A stretch of DNA of 64,000 nt from CAVVAL01 sp963740215 (GTDB taxonomy: Bacteria; Actinomycetota; Actinomycetes; Mycobacteriales; Cryptosporangiaceae). The stretch covers positions 1 through 64,000 of the forward strand of contig CAVUDJ010000008.1 of assembly GCA_963740215.1 (NCBI GenBank), in the 5' to 3' direction. Below are positions 36,235-45,504 of the stretch, one piece after another. Positions within the stretch are counted from its first letter, which is position 1; each line of letters opens with the position of its first letter. The translations under genes and the position numbers were made by a program. The notes below the pieces were generated by a model, which searched no databases, had not been told where the DNA came from, and saw only the letters and a list, made by a program, of their open reading frames with translations.

Positions 36235-36546
36235 ATGTCCTCTCCCGTCACCCCGCCTGCGCCGGAGGATCCCGGTCCACCGGCCGTCCCGGGCGTGCTG
36301 ATCCTGCCGTTGCTCGACGCCGCCGTCGACTCGTTCAGCCGGAGCTGGTCGCTGCTGCTGCTACGCGGCATCTCGACGTTCGCGCTGGGCGTCACGCTGC
36401 TGGTCTGGCCTGACGTCACTCTCCTCGTCGTGGTCACGCTGGTCGGCGCGTACCTGGTGCTGTTCGGCGTACTGGAGATGGCGTACTCCTTCCGGGTCCG
36501 CAAGGCCATGGACCGCTGGCTGGAGTGCAGGCGCGCGGCGGCGTGA
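36235..36546 (+). CDS. Short HdeD/DUF308-type membrane protein
   Basis: 103 residues from ATG 36235 (AGGCAGGGAG upstream). After a Pro-rich start it has two membrane helices (LLLLRGISTFALGVTLLVWP and LLVVVTLVGAYLVLFGVLEM) with the DUF308 pattern. Full DUF308 proteins have six helices, so this one is a short form or truncated. The stop overlaps the deduced start of the TerC gene (GTGA). Confidence 0.65.
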   Translation: MSSPVTPPAPEDPGPPAVPGVLILPLLDAAVDSFSRSWSLLLLRGISTFALGVTLLVWPDVTLLVVVTLVGAYLVLFGVLEMAYSFRVRKAMDRWLECRRAAA

Positions 36547-37482
36547 ACGTCCCGCTCTGGGTGTGGGCCGCCCTGCATAGTCGGCCTGCTCGCGCTGCTG
36601 ATGGTCGACCTGTTCGTGGTCAGCCACGACCCGCACGAGCTGCGCGTCTGGGAGGCGGCACGCTGGGCGGCGCTCTACATCGGCCTGGCGATCGCGTTCG
36701 GCGCCGGCCTCTGGGTCGTGTCCGGATCGGAGTACGCGAGCCAGTATTTCGCCGGTTACCTGCTCGAGGAGAGCCTCTCCGTCGACAACCTGTTCGTGTT
36801 CGTGCTGATCATGACGGCGTTCGCGGTGCCGCCGGAGCACCAGCACAAGGTGCTGCTGTTCGGGATCATCGGTTCGCTCATGCTGCGCGGGGCCTTCATC
36901 GCCGCCGGGACGGCGTTGCTGGAGGCGGCGCACGGCGTGATCATCGTGTTCGGCGTCTTCCTCGTGGCGACCGGGATCCGGCTGGCCACCCAGCGCGAGA
37001 CCGTGCCGGACGTGGCCAGCAACCCGCTCGTGCGGATCGTGCGCCGGATCGTCCCGACCAGCGTCGAGTACGACCGCGGACGGCTGCTGACCAGGCTCGG
37101 CGGGCGCCGCGCCCTCACCCCGCTCGGGCTGGCGATGATCGCGATCGCCAGCACCGACGTCCTGTTCGCGGTCGACTCCATCCCCGCGGTCTTCGGGGTG
37201 ACGCGCGAGCCGTTCCTCGTTTTCGCGTCCAACGCGTTTGCCCTGATCGGGCTGCGCTCGCTCTACTTTCTCCTCGCCGGCGCCGTGCAGCGGCTCATCT
37301 ACCTCAACGTCGGCCTAGCCGTGATCCTGATCTTCGTCGGGCTGAAGATGGTGGTCGAGGACGCCGTCAAGGTACCGGTGTGGCTGTCGCTGCTGGTCAT
37401 CGTCGTGGTCATGGCGGTCACCGTCGCAGCCTCGCTCTGGCGCGAGGCCCGGACACAGGCCATCGCGAGCGGGACGCCCTAG
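36543..37482 (+). CDS. TerC/Alx-family integral membrane protein, one apparent frameshift
   Basis: Deduced start GTG 36543 (VNVPLWVWAAL), then a frame change near 36,577 to IVGLLALLMVDLFVVSHDPH. The long frame by itself begins at ATG 36601. About eight helices; the TerC motifs GYLLEESLSVDNLFVFVLIM and IASTDVLFAVDSIPAVFGVT carry the acidic residues expected to handle metal ions. TerC proteins are linked with Mn2+ export, and tellurite resistance was the founding phenotype. Convergent with the next gene; the two 3' ends overlap by 4 bp as annotated. Confidence 0.9.
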
Positions 37483-38534
37483 CCGGCGGACGTCGGGGCC
37501 GGAGGGCGACGCGGTGGCGGGAGTGCCCGGCGGACAGCGCGCACGAGGCGTGTCGGTGGGGGCGCCCAGGGTTTCCGGTCGTGGGGATCCCACGAATAGA
37601 CCGGCGTGGCGTCGCTGCACGAGGTCGGTGACGTCCGGGATCCGCAACTCGTCGGCCGACCAGCGGTAGAGCTCGATGAGACGTGGCGTGATGACGCCCA
37701 GGTCGAGGAGCCGGCCCAAGGCGTGCTCGTTGGCGATGTAGTCGTCGAGCTCACCCTCCAACGGATATTGGTTCGGCAGCACCCGCGACACCGAGAGGAA
37801 CATGCCGGTCATGTCCAGACGCGGATCGCCGAGCCATCGGGCGATCGGCGCGAGCCAGGCCAGTGCGAGCCGGGGGGCGGCGACGAGGGCGTGGGCGTAC
37901 AGCACGCGGACCAGGACGAGGTTGATGAAGAAGCGCTCGACTCGGTTCTCGCGCTCGGCGAGGTGACGGTGGTCGAGGTATGCCCAGACGATCGTGGCGT
38001 TGTGGGCCAGGTACCACGTGCGGGGTGATGGCTGACGGGCGAAACGGACGGACGGCTCGACGCTGGGCGACGACGCCGGACCCGGGTGGCCGAGGAGGCG
38101 CAAGCGAGCCTCGCAGGTGTCGCGCAACAGTCGTTCGTTCACCGCCCTCCACCACGGGCTGCCCGGACGCTCATGGTCGAGCGGGTTGAGGAGGCCACGT
38201 CGCAGCTGCCAGCCCATGAACGCCAGCGCCGCGCGCGGATATGGGAGATGCAGCGGAGCCGCGCCCGGAGATGGCGCGTAGGACGATCGGAGCAGCTCCA
38301 TCCGGCCCTGAGGACGATCGCGAACCTCGGCGACGCGCTGCGCGGCGATCGTCGCGGCCGGGACACGACCCGGTGAACCGCCAGCGTGTTCGGCGCCTCG
38401 CCGAGTCATCGGGTCGTCGATGGCAGCCAACGCCGGTGAGGCTTGGATGAACGGCAGGTCCCGGTTGAGATGTCGAACACCTCGACTGGGAGTCCGCCCG
38501 GGTTGGCATCGGTCTGCAGCGTCACGAACGCCAT
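37479..38534 (-). CDS. Unknown protein, probably two frameshifts
   Basis: The solid part is about 38,465-37,610: MELLRSSYAPSPGAAPLHLP, TWYLAHNATIVWAYLDHRHL, FFINLVLVRVLYAHALVAAP and VLPNQYPLEGELDDYIANEH. An N-terminal piece MAFVTLQTDANPGGLPVEVF lies in another frame from ATG 38534. After about 37,600 the frame PVYSWDPHDRKPW ending at 37479 looks more natural than the one that runs deep into the TerC gene. Helical, largely soluble with one or two hydrophobic helices. I do not recognise the family. Confidence 0.5.
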
Positions 38535-38619
38535 GGTGCCAACCCCCAGTCGGACGTCGAGGAAAGCCCGCGGTCAACCCACCGTGATTCTCACACGCCA
38601 GGCAAGGCCGCTCTGTGGG

Positions 38620-39201
38620 TTACTGGCCTATGCGTCCGTCGATCCGCTCGCGCAACAGGTCCGCGTGACCCAGGTGGCGGGCGTACTCATGGATCATTCC
38701 GACCAGCACCTCGCGCAGCGACATCGGCCCTCCACCGCTGCCATGCTGATTCAAGGGATCGTCGCCGGTGATGTCGAGACTGGGCGCCTCGGCCACGAAC
38801 CGCGTTGCGAAGTCCACCTCCGCACGCCATGCGTCCCACGCCTCCGCAACCACTTGGGGGTCGGGAACGGCACCATCGAAGTCACCGTCGCGGTCGGTGT
38901 CCGAGCAGAACAGCGGGGGCACGTCCTGTCCCGCCATCATCTCCCGGAACGTCCTACGCTCCATCTCGGCCAGGTGTCGCACCAGCCCCAGGAGCGACAT
39001 CGTCGACGGCTCGACGGAACGCCGCGCCATAGCCTCCGCATCAAGACCTGAGCACTTCATCTCCAACGTAAGGCGTTCACAGCGCAGGGTTTCGACCAGC
39101 GTGGTGCGCTCGTCGCCCAACGTCGGTCCGTTCTCACGCGGGTCGTCGTCCGAGGGCTTGCCGTCCGCGGTGAACATGTCGGCTCGTCGGGTCGTGGCCA
39201 T
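38620..39201 (-). CDS. DinB-like (DUF664) four-helix protein
   Basis: 193 residues from ATG 39201. The pattern SLLGLVRHLAEMERRTFREM in the middle and LVGMIHEYARHLGHADLLRE at the C-terminus gives the three histidines of the DinB/YfiT metal site. Members include mycothiol-dependent enzymes and detoxifying transferases; this one's substrate is unknown. Confidence 0.9.
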   Translation of the reverse strand: MATTRRADMFTADGKPSDDDPRENGPTLGDERTTLVETLRCERLTLEMKCSGLDAEAMARRSVEPSTMSLLGLVRHLAEMERRTFREMMAGQDVPPLFCSDTDRDGDFDGAVPDPQVVAEAWDAWRAEVDFATRFVAEAPSLDITGDDPLNQHGSGGGPMSLREVLVGMIHEYARHLGHADLLRERIDGRIGQ

Positions 39202-39262
39202 GGCCGCATCATCGGCGATGCGCAATGCGCCGACAAACGATTAACGACACCTGCTCGCCCCG

Positions 39263-40198
39263 TCACCCGAGGGTCAGGTGCTGCGGGCTGAGTGAGCTCA
39301 GGAAGTCCTTCGCGTCGAAGCGCGCCCCGACCGAGGCGACGCCGGCGGTGTCGCCTGCTCCGGCCAGTATCCGAAAGGCTGCCTCGACGACCAGGGGCGC
39401 TGTGACCGCATAGATGTCCCGGCCGCTCGCCACCGCGCGGCGTTCCACGCCGCCTGACCGTGCGATGACCTCGACCAGGAATGTCTGCGCCGAGCGGCCG
39501 AGCTCGTCGACCGCAACCGGGCCCGACGGGTCAGGGGCGTGCAGGTCGTCGACGGCGTTGCTCGACATGAACGTGGAGATCTCCGGCGTCTCCAGATGCG
39601 TCGGGATGGTGACGCTGTCGGCCATCGTGAACTCGCCGACGACCGGCCGGATGCCGACGGGCGCCGGAAAGGTCCACTCAGTGCGGGGCGCCTCGCCCGC
39701 GCGGAACTGCAGCCGGTGGCCGGTGTAGGCGATCCGCCGGCCGTTCCGGCGTCGCGCGGAGACACGACCCGTCGCCGTCGTGCCGGGGGTAGGGCGCCAA
39801 CTGCTGAGGGCGTACGCGATGGTCAGATGATCGGCGGCCGGCCAGTCGCCCATCGCGGCGGTGGCGAGCAGGTCCCCGAGACCGCCGTAGAACGCGACCG
39901 CCGGCACGATGGGGACGCTGGCCTCGGCATAGCCGGCGAAGGTGTCCGTCACGACCTCGAGTTCGGCGGTGACGTCGAGATAAGGGATCCCGGCGCGGAT
40001 CGCGGACTCAATCGTCGGCGCGGCGGTGGCCGCGAACGGGCCGGCACAGTTGATCACCGCGTCGGCGTCCCGCAGCGCCAGGTCCAGGTCGGTGGCGCGA
40101 CCGCACGGGATCGGCGTCATGCCCCGCCGCCGGAGCTCGGCCATGACGAAACTGCCCGTGTGGCCCCCGGCGCCCAGGACCGCGACTCGCTTGTTCAT
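39263..40198 (-). CDS. Saccharopine dehydrogenase-like NAD(P)-binding protein
   Basis: 311 residues from ATG 40198. It begins MNKRVAVLGAGGHTGSFVMA, a Rossmann GxGGxxG motif, followed by DADAVINCAGPFA and IPYLDVTAE, which are typical of the saccharopine dehydrogenase/trans-acting enoyl reductase-like group. Substrate unknown. Divergent from the GlxA-type regulator gene with only 71 bp between, so that regulator may control it. Confidence 0.85.
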   Translation of the reverse strand: MNKRVAVLGAGGHTGSFVMAELRRRGMTPIPCGRATDLDLALRDADAVINCAGPFAATAAPTIESAIRAGIPYLDVTAELEVVTDTFAGYAEASVPIVPAVAFYGGLGDLLATAAMGDWPAADHLTIAYALSSWRPTPGTTATGRVSARRRNGRRIAYTGHRLQFRAGEAPRTEWTFPAPVGIRPVVGEFTMADSVTIPTHLETPEISTFMSSNAVDDLHAPDPSGPVAVDELGRSAQTFLVEVIARSGGVERRAVASGRDIYAVTAPLVVEAAFRILAGAGDTAGVASVGARFDAKDFLSSLSPQHLTLG

Positions 40199-40269
40199 GG
40201 TGCTCAGCGTCGCTCACGCGATGGGGCACGGCCAGTGTCCGCAACGACATACCCCGTACAGTTTCGGAC

Positions 40270-41205
40270 ATGTCCTCTGTCGCTCTAGCCGTCGCGGACG
40301 GCACCCCGCTGTTCGAACTCGCCGCGGCGTGCGAGGTCTTCGGCGTCGACCGGGGGTTGGCCGACCCCTGGTACGACTTCACCATTTGCGGCCAGGACGG
40401 CGCGGAGGTCGGCGGCTGGCTCAAGGCCGGTATCGGACACGGCCTGGAGGCGCTGGCCGACGCCCACACGGTGATCGTCCCGTCCTGTCGCGACGTCGCC
40501 GAACCGCCGCCGCTGGCGCTGGTCGACGCCGTCCGCGCGGCCCATCGAGCCGGCGCCCGAGTGGCCTCGCTGTGTACAGGCGCGTTCGTGCTCGCCGAGG
40601 CCGGACTGCTCGACGGCCGCCGCGCGACCACACATTGGGCGCACACGGCGCTGCTGCACGACCGGTACCCCGAGGTACGCGTCGACGCCGACGTGCTCTA
40701 CATCGACGACGGCGATGTGTTGACCTCAGCCGGCAAGGCTGCCGGCATGGACCTCTGCCTGCATCTCGTACGGACCGACCACGGAACGGCGGTGGCCAAC
40801 GCGCTGGCGCGCAGCCTTGTGGTGCCCCCGCACCGCCCAGGCGGCCAGGCCCAGTTCATCCCCGCCGCGGTCGCGCACGGCCCGGACCATGTCCTCGCCG
40901 ACCTCCTGCCATGGGCACTGGAGCGCATCGAGCACCCGTTGACCGTGCGTGACCTCGCGCGCGAGGCCGGGATGAGCTCACGCAACCTCGCGCGGCACTT
41001 CAACGCGGTAACCGGGACCAGCCCGCTGCGCTGGCTGCTGACCCAGCGGGTGCGGCACGCACAGGAACTGCTGGAGACCTCGGACCTGAGCGTCGAGCAG
41101 ATCGCGTCGCGGACGGGCATGGGCACCGCGACGACGCTGCGCCGCCACTTCAGCCAACAGCTCGGCGTCCCACCGGAGACCTACCGCCGGACCTTCCGCC
41201 CGTGA
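40270..41205 (+). CDS. GlxA-type transcriptional regulator (DJ-1/PfpI plus AraC HTH)
   Basis: 311 residues from ATG 40270. Residues 1-170 form the DJ-1/PfpI-like domain with the nucleophile-elbow SLCTGAFVLAEAGLLDGRRA, where the Cys is kept, and THWAHTALL. Residues 215-311 have two AraC helix-turn-helices (LTVRDLAREAGMSSRNLARH and LSVEQIASRTGMGTATTLRR). It probably regulates the divergent oxidoreductase gene; the effector is unknown. Confidence 0.93.
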   Translation: MSSVALAVADGTPLFELAAACEVFGVDRGLADPWYDFTICGQDGAEVGGWLKAGIGHGLEALADAHTVIVPSCRDVAEPPPLALVDAVRAAHRAGARVASLCTGAFVLAEAGLLDGRRATTHWAHTALLHDRYPEVRVDADVLYIDDGDVLTSAGKAAGMDLCLHLVRTDHGTAVANALARSLVVPPHRPGGQAQFIPAAVAHGPDHVLADLLPWALERIEHPLTVRDLAREAGMSSRNLARHFNAVTGTSPLRWLLTQRVRHAQELLETSDLSVEQIASRTGMGTATTLRRHFSQQLGVPPETYRRTFRP

Positions 41206-41345
41206 GCCGCCGCCGTTCACGGCGGCTCCCTCCCGGCGCCGGGGCGATCGAGCAGTGGATCGACAACCCGGACGTCCTTGCGCATCCGGTCCGCCGCCAC
41301 GCAGCCCAGGCGGCATACCGGGCCTGGCTTGACCTGGAGACCTAG
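41202..41345 (+). CDS. Doubtful 47-residue reading frame after the GlxA-type gene
   Basis: GTG 41202 overlaps the regulator stop (GTGA) and the frame runs to TAG 41345. Its C-terminal part AAQAAYRAWLDLET looks protein-like, but the first half coincides with a GC hairpin. It may be the leftover 3' end of a gene or no gene at all. Confidence 0.25.
   Translation: MSRRRSRRLPPGAGAIEQWIDNPDVLAHPVRRHAAQAAYRAWLDLET
41209..41226 (+). terminator. Hairpin just after the GlxA-type gene
   Basis: GCCGCCG-TTCA-CGGCGGC, 7-bp GC-only stem, 4 bp after the stop codon at 41205. No T-run. Confidence 0.5.
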
Positions 41346-41377
41346 CGCCTTACTTCCCGAGACCTCCGATGTATGCC

Positions 41378-41406
41378 TTGACGCTCGGGCTCAGTCGACC
41401 TACCTT
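41378..41406 (+). promoter_or_regulatory. Possible sigma-70-type promoter of the GH59-like gene
   Basis: TTGACG at 41378-41383, 17-bp spacer, TACCTT at 41401-41406, about 80 bp upstream of the ATG at 41485. Based on sequence match only. Confidence 0.35.
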
Positions 41407-41484
41407 GTGGGGCCAGAGCACCAAGAGGTCTAGGCCAATCCGCCCGCACCGCCTGCTGGCGCGGTTCGACGATGGAGGCTCTTC

Positions 41485-43927
41485 ATGGTTGCACATTGTC
41501 GGAGCGCTGGCTCTGCGGCGCTGGCCGTCCTACTCGCCGTCACGTTGCCAGCCATCGGGCTTGACCCCGCCGATCGGGCGGAGGCGGCGGCCGCCACATC
41601 GGTGACGATCGACGGCACGAGCGGCGGTCGGATGTTTGACGGCGTCGGGGCGGTCAGCGGCGGCGGCGGGAACACGAGGCTGCTGGTCGACTACCCGGAG
41701 CCGTACCGCGGCCAGATCCTCGACTACCTGTTCAAGCCCGGCTATGGCGCCAGCATGCAGCTGCTCAAGGTGGAGGTCGGGGGCGACACGAACTCCACCG
41801 ACGGCGCCGAGCCCAGCCACAAGCACACCCGCACGGATCTCAACTGCGACCGCGGCTACGAGTGGTGGCTGATGGAGCAGGCCAAGGCCCGTAACCCGAA
41901 CATCCGCCTCGGCGCTCTCGCCTGGGGAGCGCCGGGGTGGATCGGCGGCGGCAACTTCTGGTCGCAGGACATGATCGACTACCTGGTGGCGTGGCTGGAC
42001 TGCGCCAAGTCGCACAACCTCACGATCCACGACATCGGTGGCTGGAACGAGAAGGGCTTCGACAAGTCCTGGTTCATCAAGCTGGACCAGGCGCTCGCGG
42101 CCAAGCACAGCACGGTCAAGATCGTCGCCGACGACGGCAACAAGGGCTGGCTGGTCGCCGACGACGTCGCCACCGACCCGGCGTTCGCCAAGGCAGTCGA
42201 CATCCTGGGGATCCACTACTCCTGCGGGTACCAGGGCACCGACAAGGGCAAGACCTGCCTCACCACCGCGAACTCCATCAAGCAGCGGCAAGCAACTGTG
42301 GGCGAGCGAGACCGGTTCGCAGGACCACAACACGGGTGTCTTCGCGATGGCCCGCAGCCACAACCGCGGCTACATCGACGCGAGGATGACCGGGTACATC
42401 AACTGGCCCGCGATCGCCGCCCTGTACCCCAACCTGCCGTGGCCGACCACGGGCCTGCTGGTGGCGAACTCCCCCTGGTCGGGCGCGTACCGCGTCGGCA
42501 AGAACACCTGGGGAACCGCGCACACCACCCAGTTCACCGCGCCGGGCTGGCGCTACCTCGACTCGGCCAGCGGCTTCCTCGAAGGCAACCGCAACAACGG
42601 CAGCTACGTCACACTCAAGTCGCCCAACAACCGCGACTACAGCACGATCATCGAGACGATCGACGCGACCGCCGCCCAGACCGTCGATTTCACGGTTACC
42701 GGCGGGCTGTCCACCGGCGCCGTGCACGTCTGGGCCACCAACCCGACCTCCAACGACGCCGCGGACCACTTCGTACGGCAGGCCGACATCACGCCGGCGG
42801 GTGGCCGGTTCTCGATCACCGTGCGCCCGGGGTACCTGTACTCGCTCACCACCACTACCGGGCAAGGGAAGGGCACCGCGGCGGGCCCGGCGGCGCACGG
42901 CCTGCCGCTGCCGCACGCCGACGCCTTCGAGCGGTACGGCGTCGGCAAGGAGGCGACGTACCTGTCCGACATGGACGGTTCGTTCGAGGTCGTCAACTGC
43001 GGCGCCGGCCGGAGCGGCAAGTGCGTGCGGCAGATGGCGCCGGTGCAGCCGATCGTGTGGCGCAACGGCAAGCGCGACCCGAGCGCGCTCCTCGGCGACG
43101 CCGGCTGGACCGACTACACGCTACGCACAGACGTGATGCTGGAGCAGGCCGGCTACGTCGAGCTGCAGGGGCGGGTGGGGACCCAGCGGCACAACCCCGC
43201 CAACACCAACGCCTACCGCTTCCGAGTCACCGACGGCGGGAACTGGTCGATCATCAAGAGCGACACCACGCCGACCCACACCACGCTGGCCAGCGGTTCG
43301 GCGACGGCCCTGGGCACCGGGAAGTGGCACACACTCGCACTCGCCTTCGAAGGCGCGACGATCACCGCCAGCATCGACGGCACCAACGTCGGCTCGACCA
43401 CCGACTCGACTCACCGCGCCGGCCAGATCGGCATCGCGGCGAGCAAGTACATCAACGTCCAGTACGACAACCTGGCCATCACGCCGATCACCCACGAAGA
43501 CCTCTCCGGGACCTACCAGATCCTGAACCAGCACAGCGGCCTTGCGCTCGAAGTGGCCGGTGGATCCACCGCGAACGGCGGGCTGGTGGACCAGTCGGCG
43601 TACATCGCGGCGAAGCACCAGCAGTGGAAGGTGGTCGCGGCCGGCGGCGGCTTCTACACGCTGGTCAACCTCCGCAGCGGCAAGGCGCTCGACGTGCCCA
43701 GATCGTCCACGACAAGGGGCACACAGCTACATCAGTGGACCGACAACGGCGGCGACAACCAGCAGTGGCGGCTGACGCCGTCCGGCTCCGGGTACACCGT
43801 CACCAGTCGCAGCAACGGCCTGGTCGCCGACGTCGACGGCGCATCGACGGCGGACGGCGCAAAGGTCATCCAGTGGTCCGTCACTGGCGGCGCCAACCAG
43901 CAGTGGCGGCTGGTCAAGATCCCCTGA
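41485..43927 (+). CDS. Secreted GH59-like galactosylceramidase with ricin-type lectin, one apparent frameshift
   Basis: About 814 codons from ATG 41485 (TGGAGGCTCTTC upstream), with a signal peptide ending near residue 36. The TIM-barrel part resembles GH59 galactocerebrosidases: FDGVGAVSGGGGNTRLL at the start, acid/base Glu in GGWNEKGF (about 190), nucleophile Glu in WASETGSQDHN (about 275). The frame shifts near 42,290 between these. A laminin-G-like beta-sandwich follows, then a C-terminal ricin-B lectin with the repeats GDNQQWRL and GANQQWRL. Exported and sugar-binding. Confidence 0.88.
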
Positions 43928-43945
43928 CGTGCGGGGTGGCACGTC
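43926..43945. terminator. Bidirectional terminator between convergent glycosidase genes
   Basis: GACGTGC-GGGGTG-GCACGTC: perfect 7-bp stem, 6-nt loop, exactly in the 21-bp gap between the two stop codons. Confidence 0.6.
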
Positions 43946-43948
43946 GGA

Positions 43949-45349
43949 TCAGCTGCAGAACTCCCGCCAGGCGGCCATGCTCGGTGCGTCACGCAGCCGG
44001 TAGTCCGGACCGCCACGACTTCTGCGATCGAGGTCGTAGTACGCGACGAAGACCGCGCCGGAGTCGGACAGGTGTGCGGCCATCTCCCGCAGCCAGGCCG
44101 CCCGGCCGGTGCCGTCGTCGCCGACGGCCATCGGGCTGCCCGTCTCGGCGATGCCGAACGGCAGCGACTCACCGCGACTGGTCGCGATGACGTTGGCGAA
44201 CATCACCGACGGCGCCCGGTACGTGCCGCTGGACCAGCCGTGGTTGTAGAGGTCCCACGCCAGGACGTCGACGTACTCCCGCCCCGGATAGTAATCACGC
44301 CAGTTGCGGCCCGACGCCGGATCGACCGACCAGCCCATCAGGATGAGCGTCTTGTGCAGCCGCGAGTTGGCAGCCTCGTCGGACAACCAGGAAAGGCGCT
44401 GCCACGCCTGCCGGTACTGTGCGGCGGTGAAGTCTCCGGCCTCGATCTCCTGCTCGGGCTCGTGCCAGTAGGTCCAGAAGATGTCCTGGTCGCGCGGTGC
44501 GGTGCGGAACCACTTCCGCAGGCGTGCGTCGTGGGTACCGGCGAGGACCTCCGCCGGTGGCGCCTTGAACGAAACGATCATGGGACGCCCACCCGTGTCC
44601 AGCTTGCCTGGCCACGCCTGCGGCAACCCTGAGTAGAAGACCCGCGCAGTCTCCAGGCCGTTGTAGTACCCGTCGATGCGACCCAGCGCCTCCTGGTAGG
44701 TCTCCCCCTCCACCTCGACGTTGAACGCCGCGCCACACAGCACTGCGGCGCCGTACTCGACGAGCAGCCGCGGGCCGTCAGAGTCGTGCTCCCGGGAGCT
44801 GATCACCGCCGCCGACTGCGCGGTCGGGTTGGTCAGCGCGAAGGAGTATGTCCTGGCCGCGCGAACGGCGGCGGTCACGTCGAACGACGCGCCGGCGGCT
44901 CCCTCGCGCGGCAGGGTGGCGGTCGCGATCACCTCACCCGCCGCCGGCCGGGTGGCGTAGGTGGTCGCCTCGTCCCACTCCCCCGACACCGCACGCAGCT
45001 CCAGCCGCGAGGGCTGCTGGTCCAGCCGCTGGAATGCCAGCTCAACCCGCGCCCTGACCACTGGGCGCTGATCCGGGTCAGGTGGCACGTCGAATCTCAG
45101 ATATGTCTCGCTGTGCCACGGCGTCCAGTTCGCCACGGTGAGCTTGGGCTCGGCCCCGTACTGCGCTGCGGGCCGTTCAGCTACGACATAGGTGTCCGCG
45201 ACAGCCGGCAGTCCAGCGCCAACCGCGGCCGCCGAGGTGGCGCCCGGACTGAACGCCACGAGAGCACCGATAGCCATGAGCCCGGCCGCGGCCAGGCGCC
45301 CACCGGGCAACCGCGGATGGGCGCCGCCACAGCGCGGAAAGGCAGGCAT
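43949..45349 (-). CDS. Secreted DNRLRE/CBM96-like domain plus GH26-like glycoside hydrolase
   Basis: 466 residues from ATG 45349. Signal peptide with LAAAGLMAIGALVAFSPGAT. Residues about 50-200 are a jelly-roll of the DNRLRE/CBM96 type (VADTYVVAERPAAQYG ... YLRFDVP). Residues about 205-466 are a TIM barrel similar to GH26 mannanases, with acid/base Glu297 in TYWHEPEQEIEAG and the candidate nucleophile in FGIAETGSPM. Probably attacks plant or fungal polysaccharide. Convergent with the GH59-like gene. Confidence 0.82.
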   Translation of the reverse strand: MPAFPRCGGAHPRLPGGRLAAAGLMAIGALVAFSPGATSAAAVGAGLPAVADTYVVAERPAAQYGAEPKLTVANWTPWHSETYLRFDVPPDPDQRPVVRARVELAFQRLDQQPSRLELRAVSGEWDEATTYATRPAAGEVIATATLPREGAAGASFDVTAAVRAARTYSFALTNPTAQSAAVISSREHDSDGPRLLVEYGAAVLCGAAFNVEVEGETYQEALGRIDGYYNGLETARVFYSGLPQAWPGKLDTGGRPMIVSFKAPPAEVLAGTHDARLRKWFRTAPRDQDIFWTYWHEPEQEIEAGDFTAAQYRQAWQRLSWLSDEAANSRLHKTLILMGWSVDPASGRNWRDYYPGREYVDVLAWDLYNHGWSSGTYRAPSVMFANVIATSRGESLPFGIAETGSPMAVGDDGTGRAAWLREMAAHLSDSGAVFVAYYDLDRRSRGGPDYRLRDAPSMAAWREFCS

Positions 45350-45419
45350 GGTTCCAACTCCTTCGACATGGCTTCATAGGGTCGAGCCGCCTGGGCCCGG
45401 TCCGCTAACCAACCACGTC

Positions 45420-45461
45420 CGAGGGTTGTCCGAAACCCACCGCGACCCCGAACAATCCTCG
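45420..45461. terminator. Probable terminator downstream of the caspase-Hsp70 gene
   Basis: CGAGGGTTGTCCG pairs with CGAACAATCCTCG (13 bp with one wobble and one mismatch) around a 16-nt loop, 44 bp after the caspase-Hsp70 stop and upstream of the GH26-like gene. Confidence 0.45.
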
Positions 45462-45504
45462 ACCGACTGCCTGTGATCCTTGCGATCGCCGCCGCGAGGC
45501 CGCA

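Noticed and set aside
38576..38621. AACCCAC/GTGGGTT hairpin at the DinB-like gene end as a terminator
   Set aside because: Seven-base arms around a 32-nt loop overlapping the stop codon; too weak.
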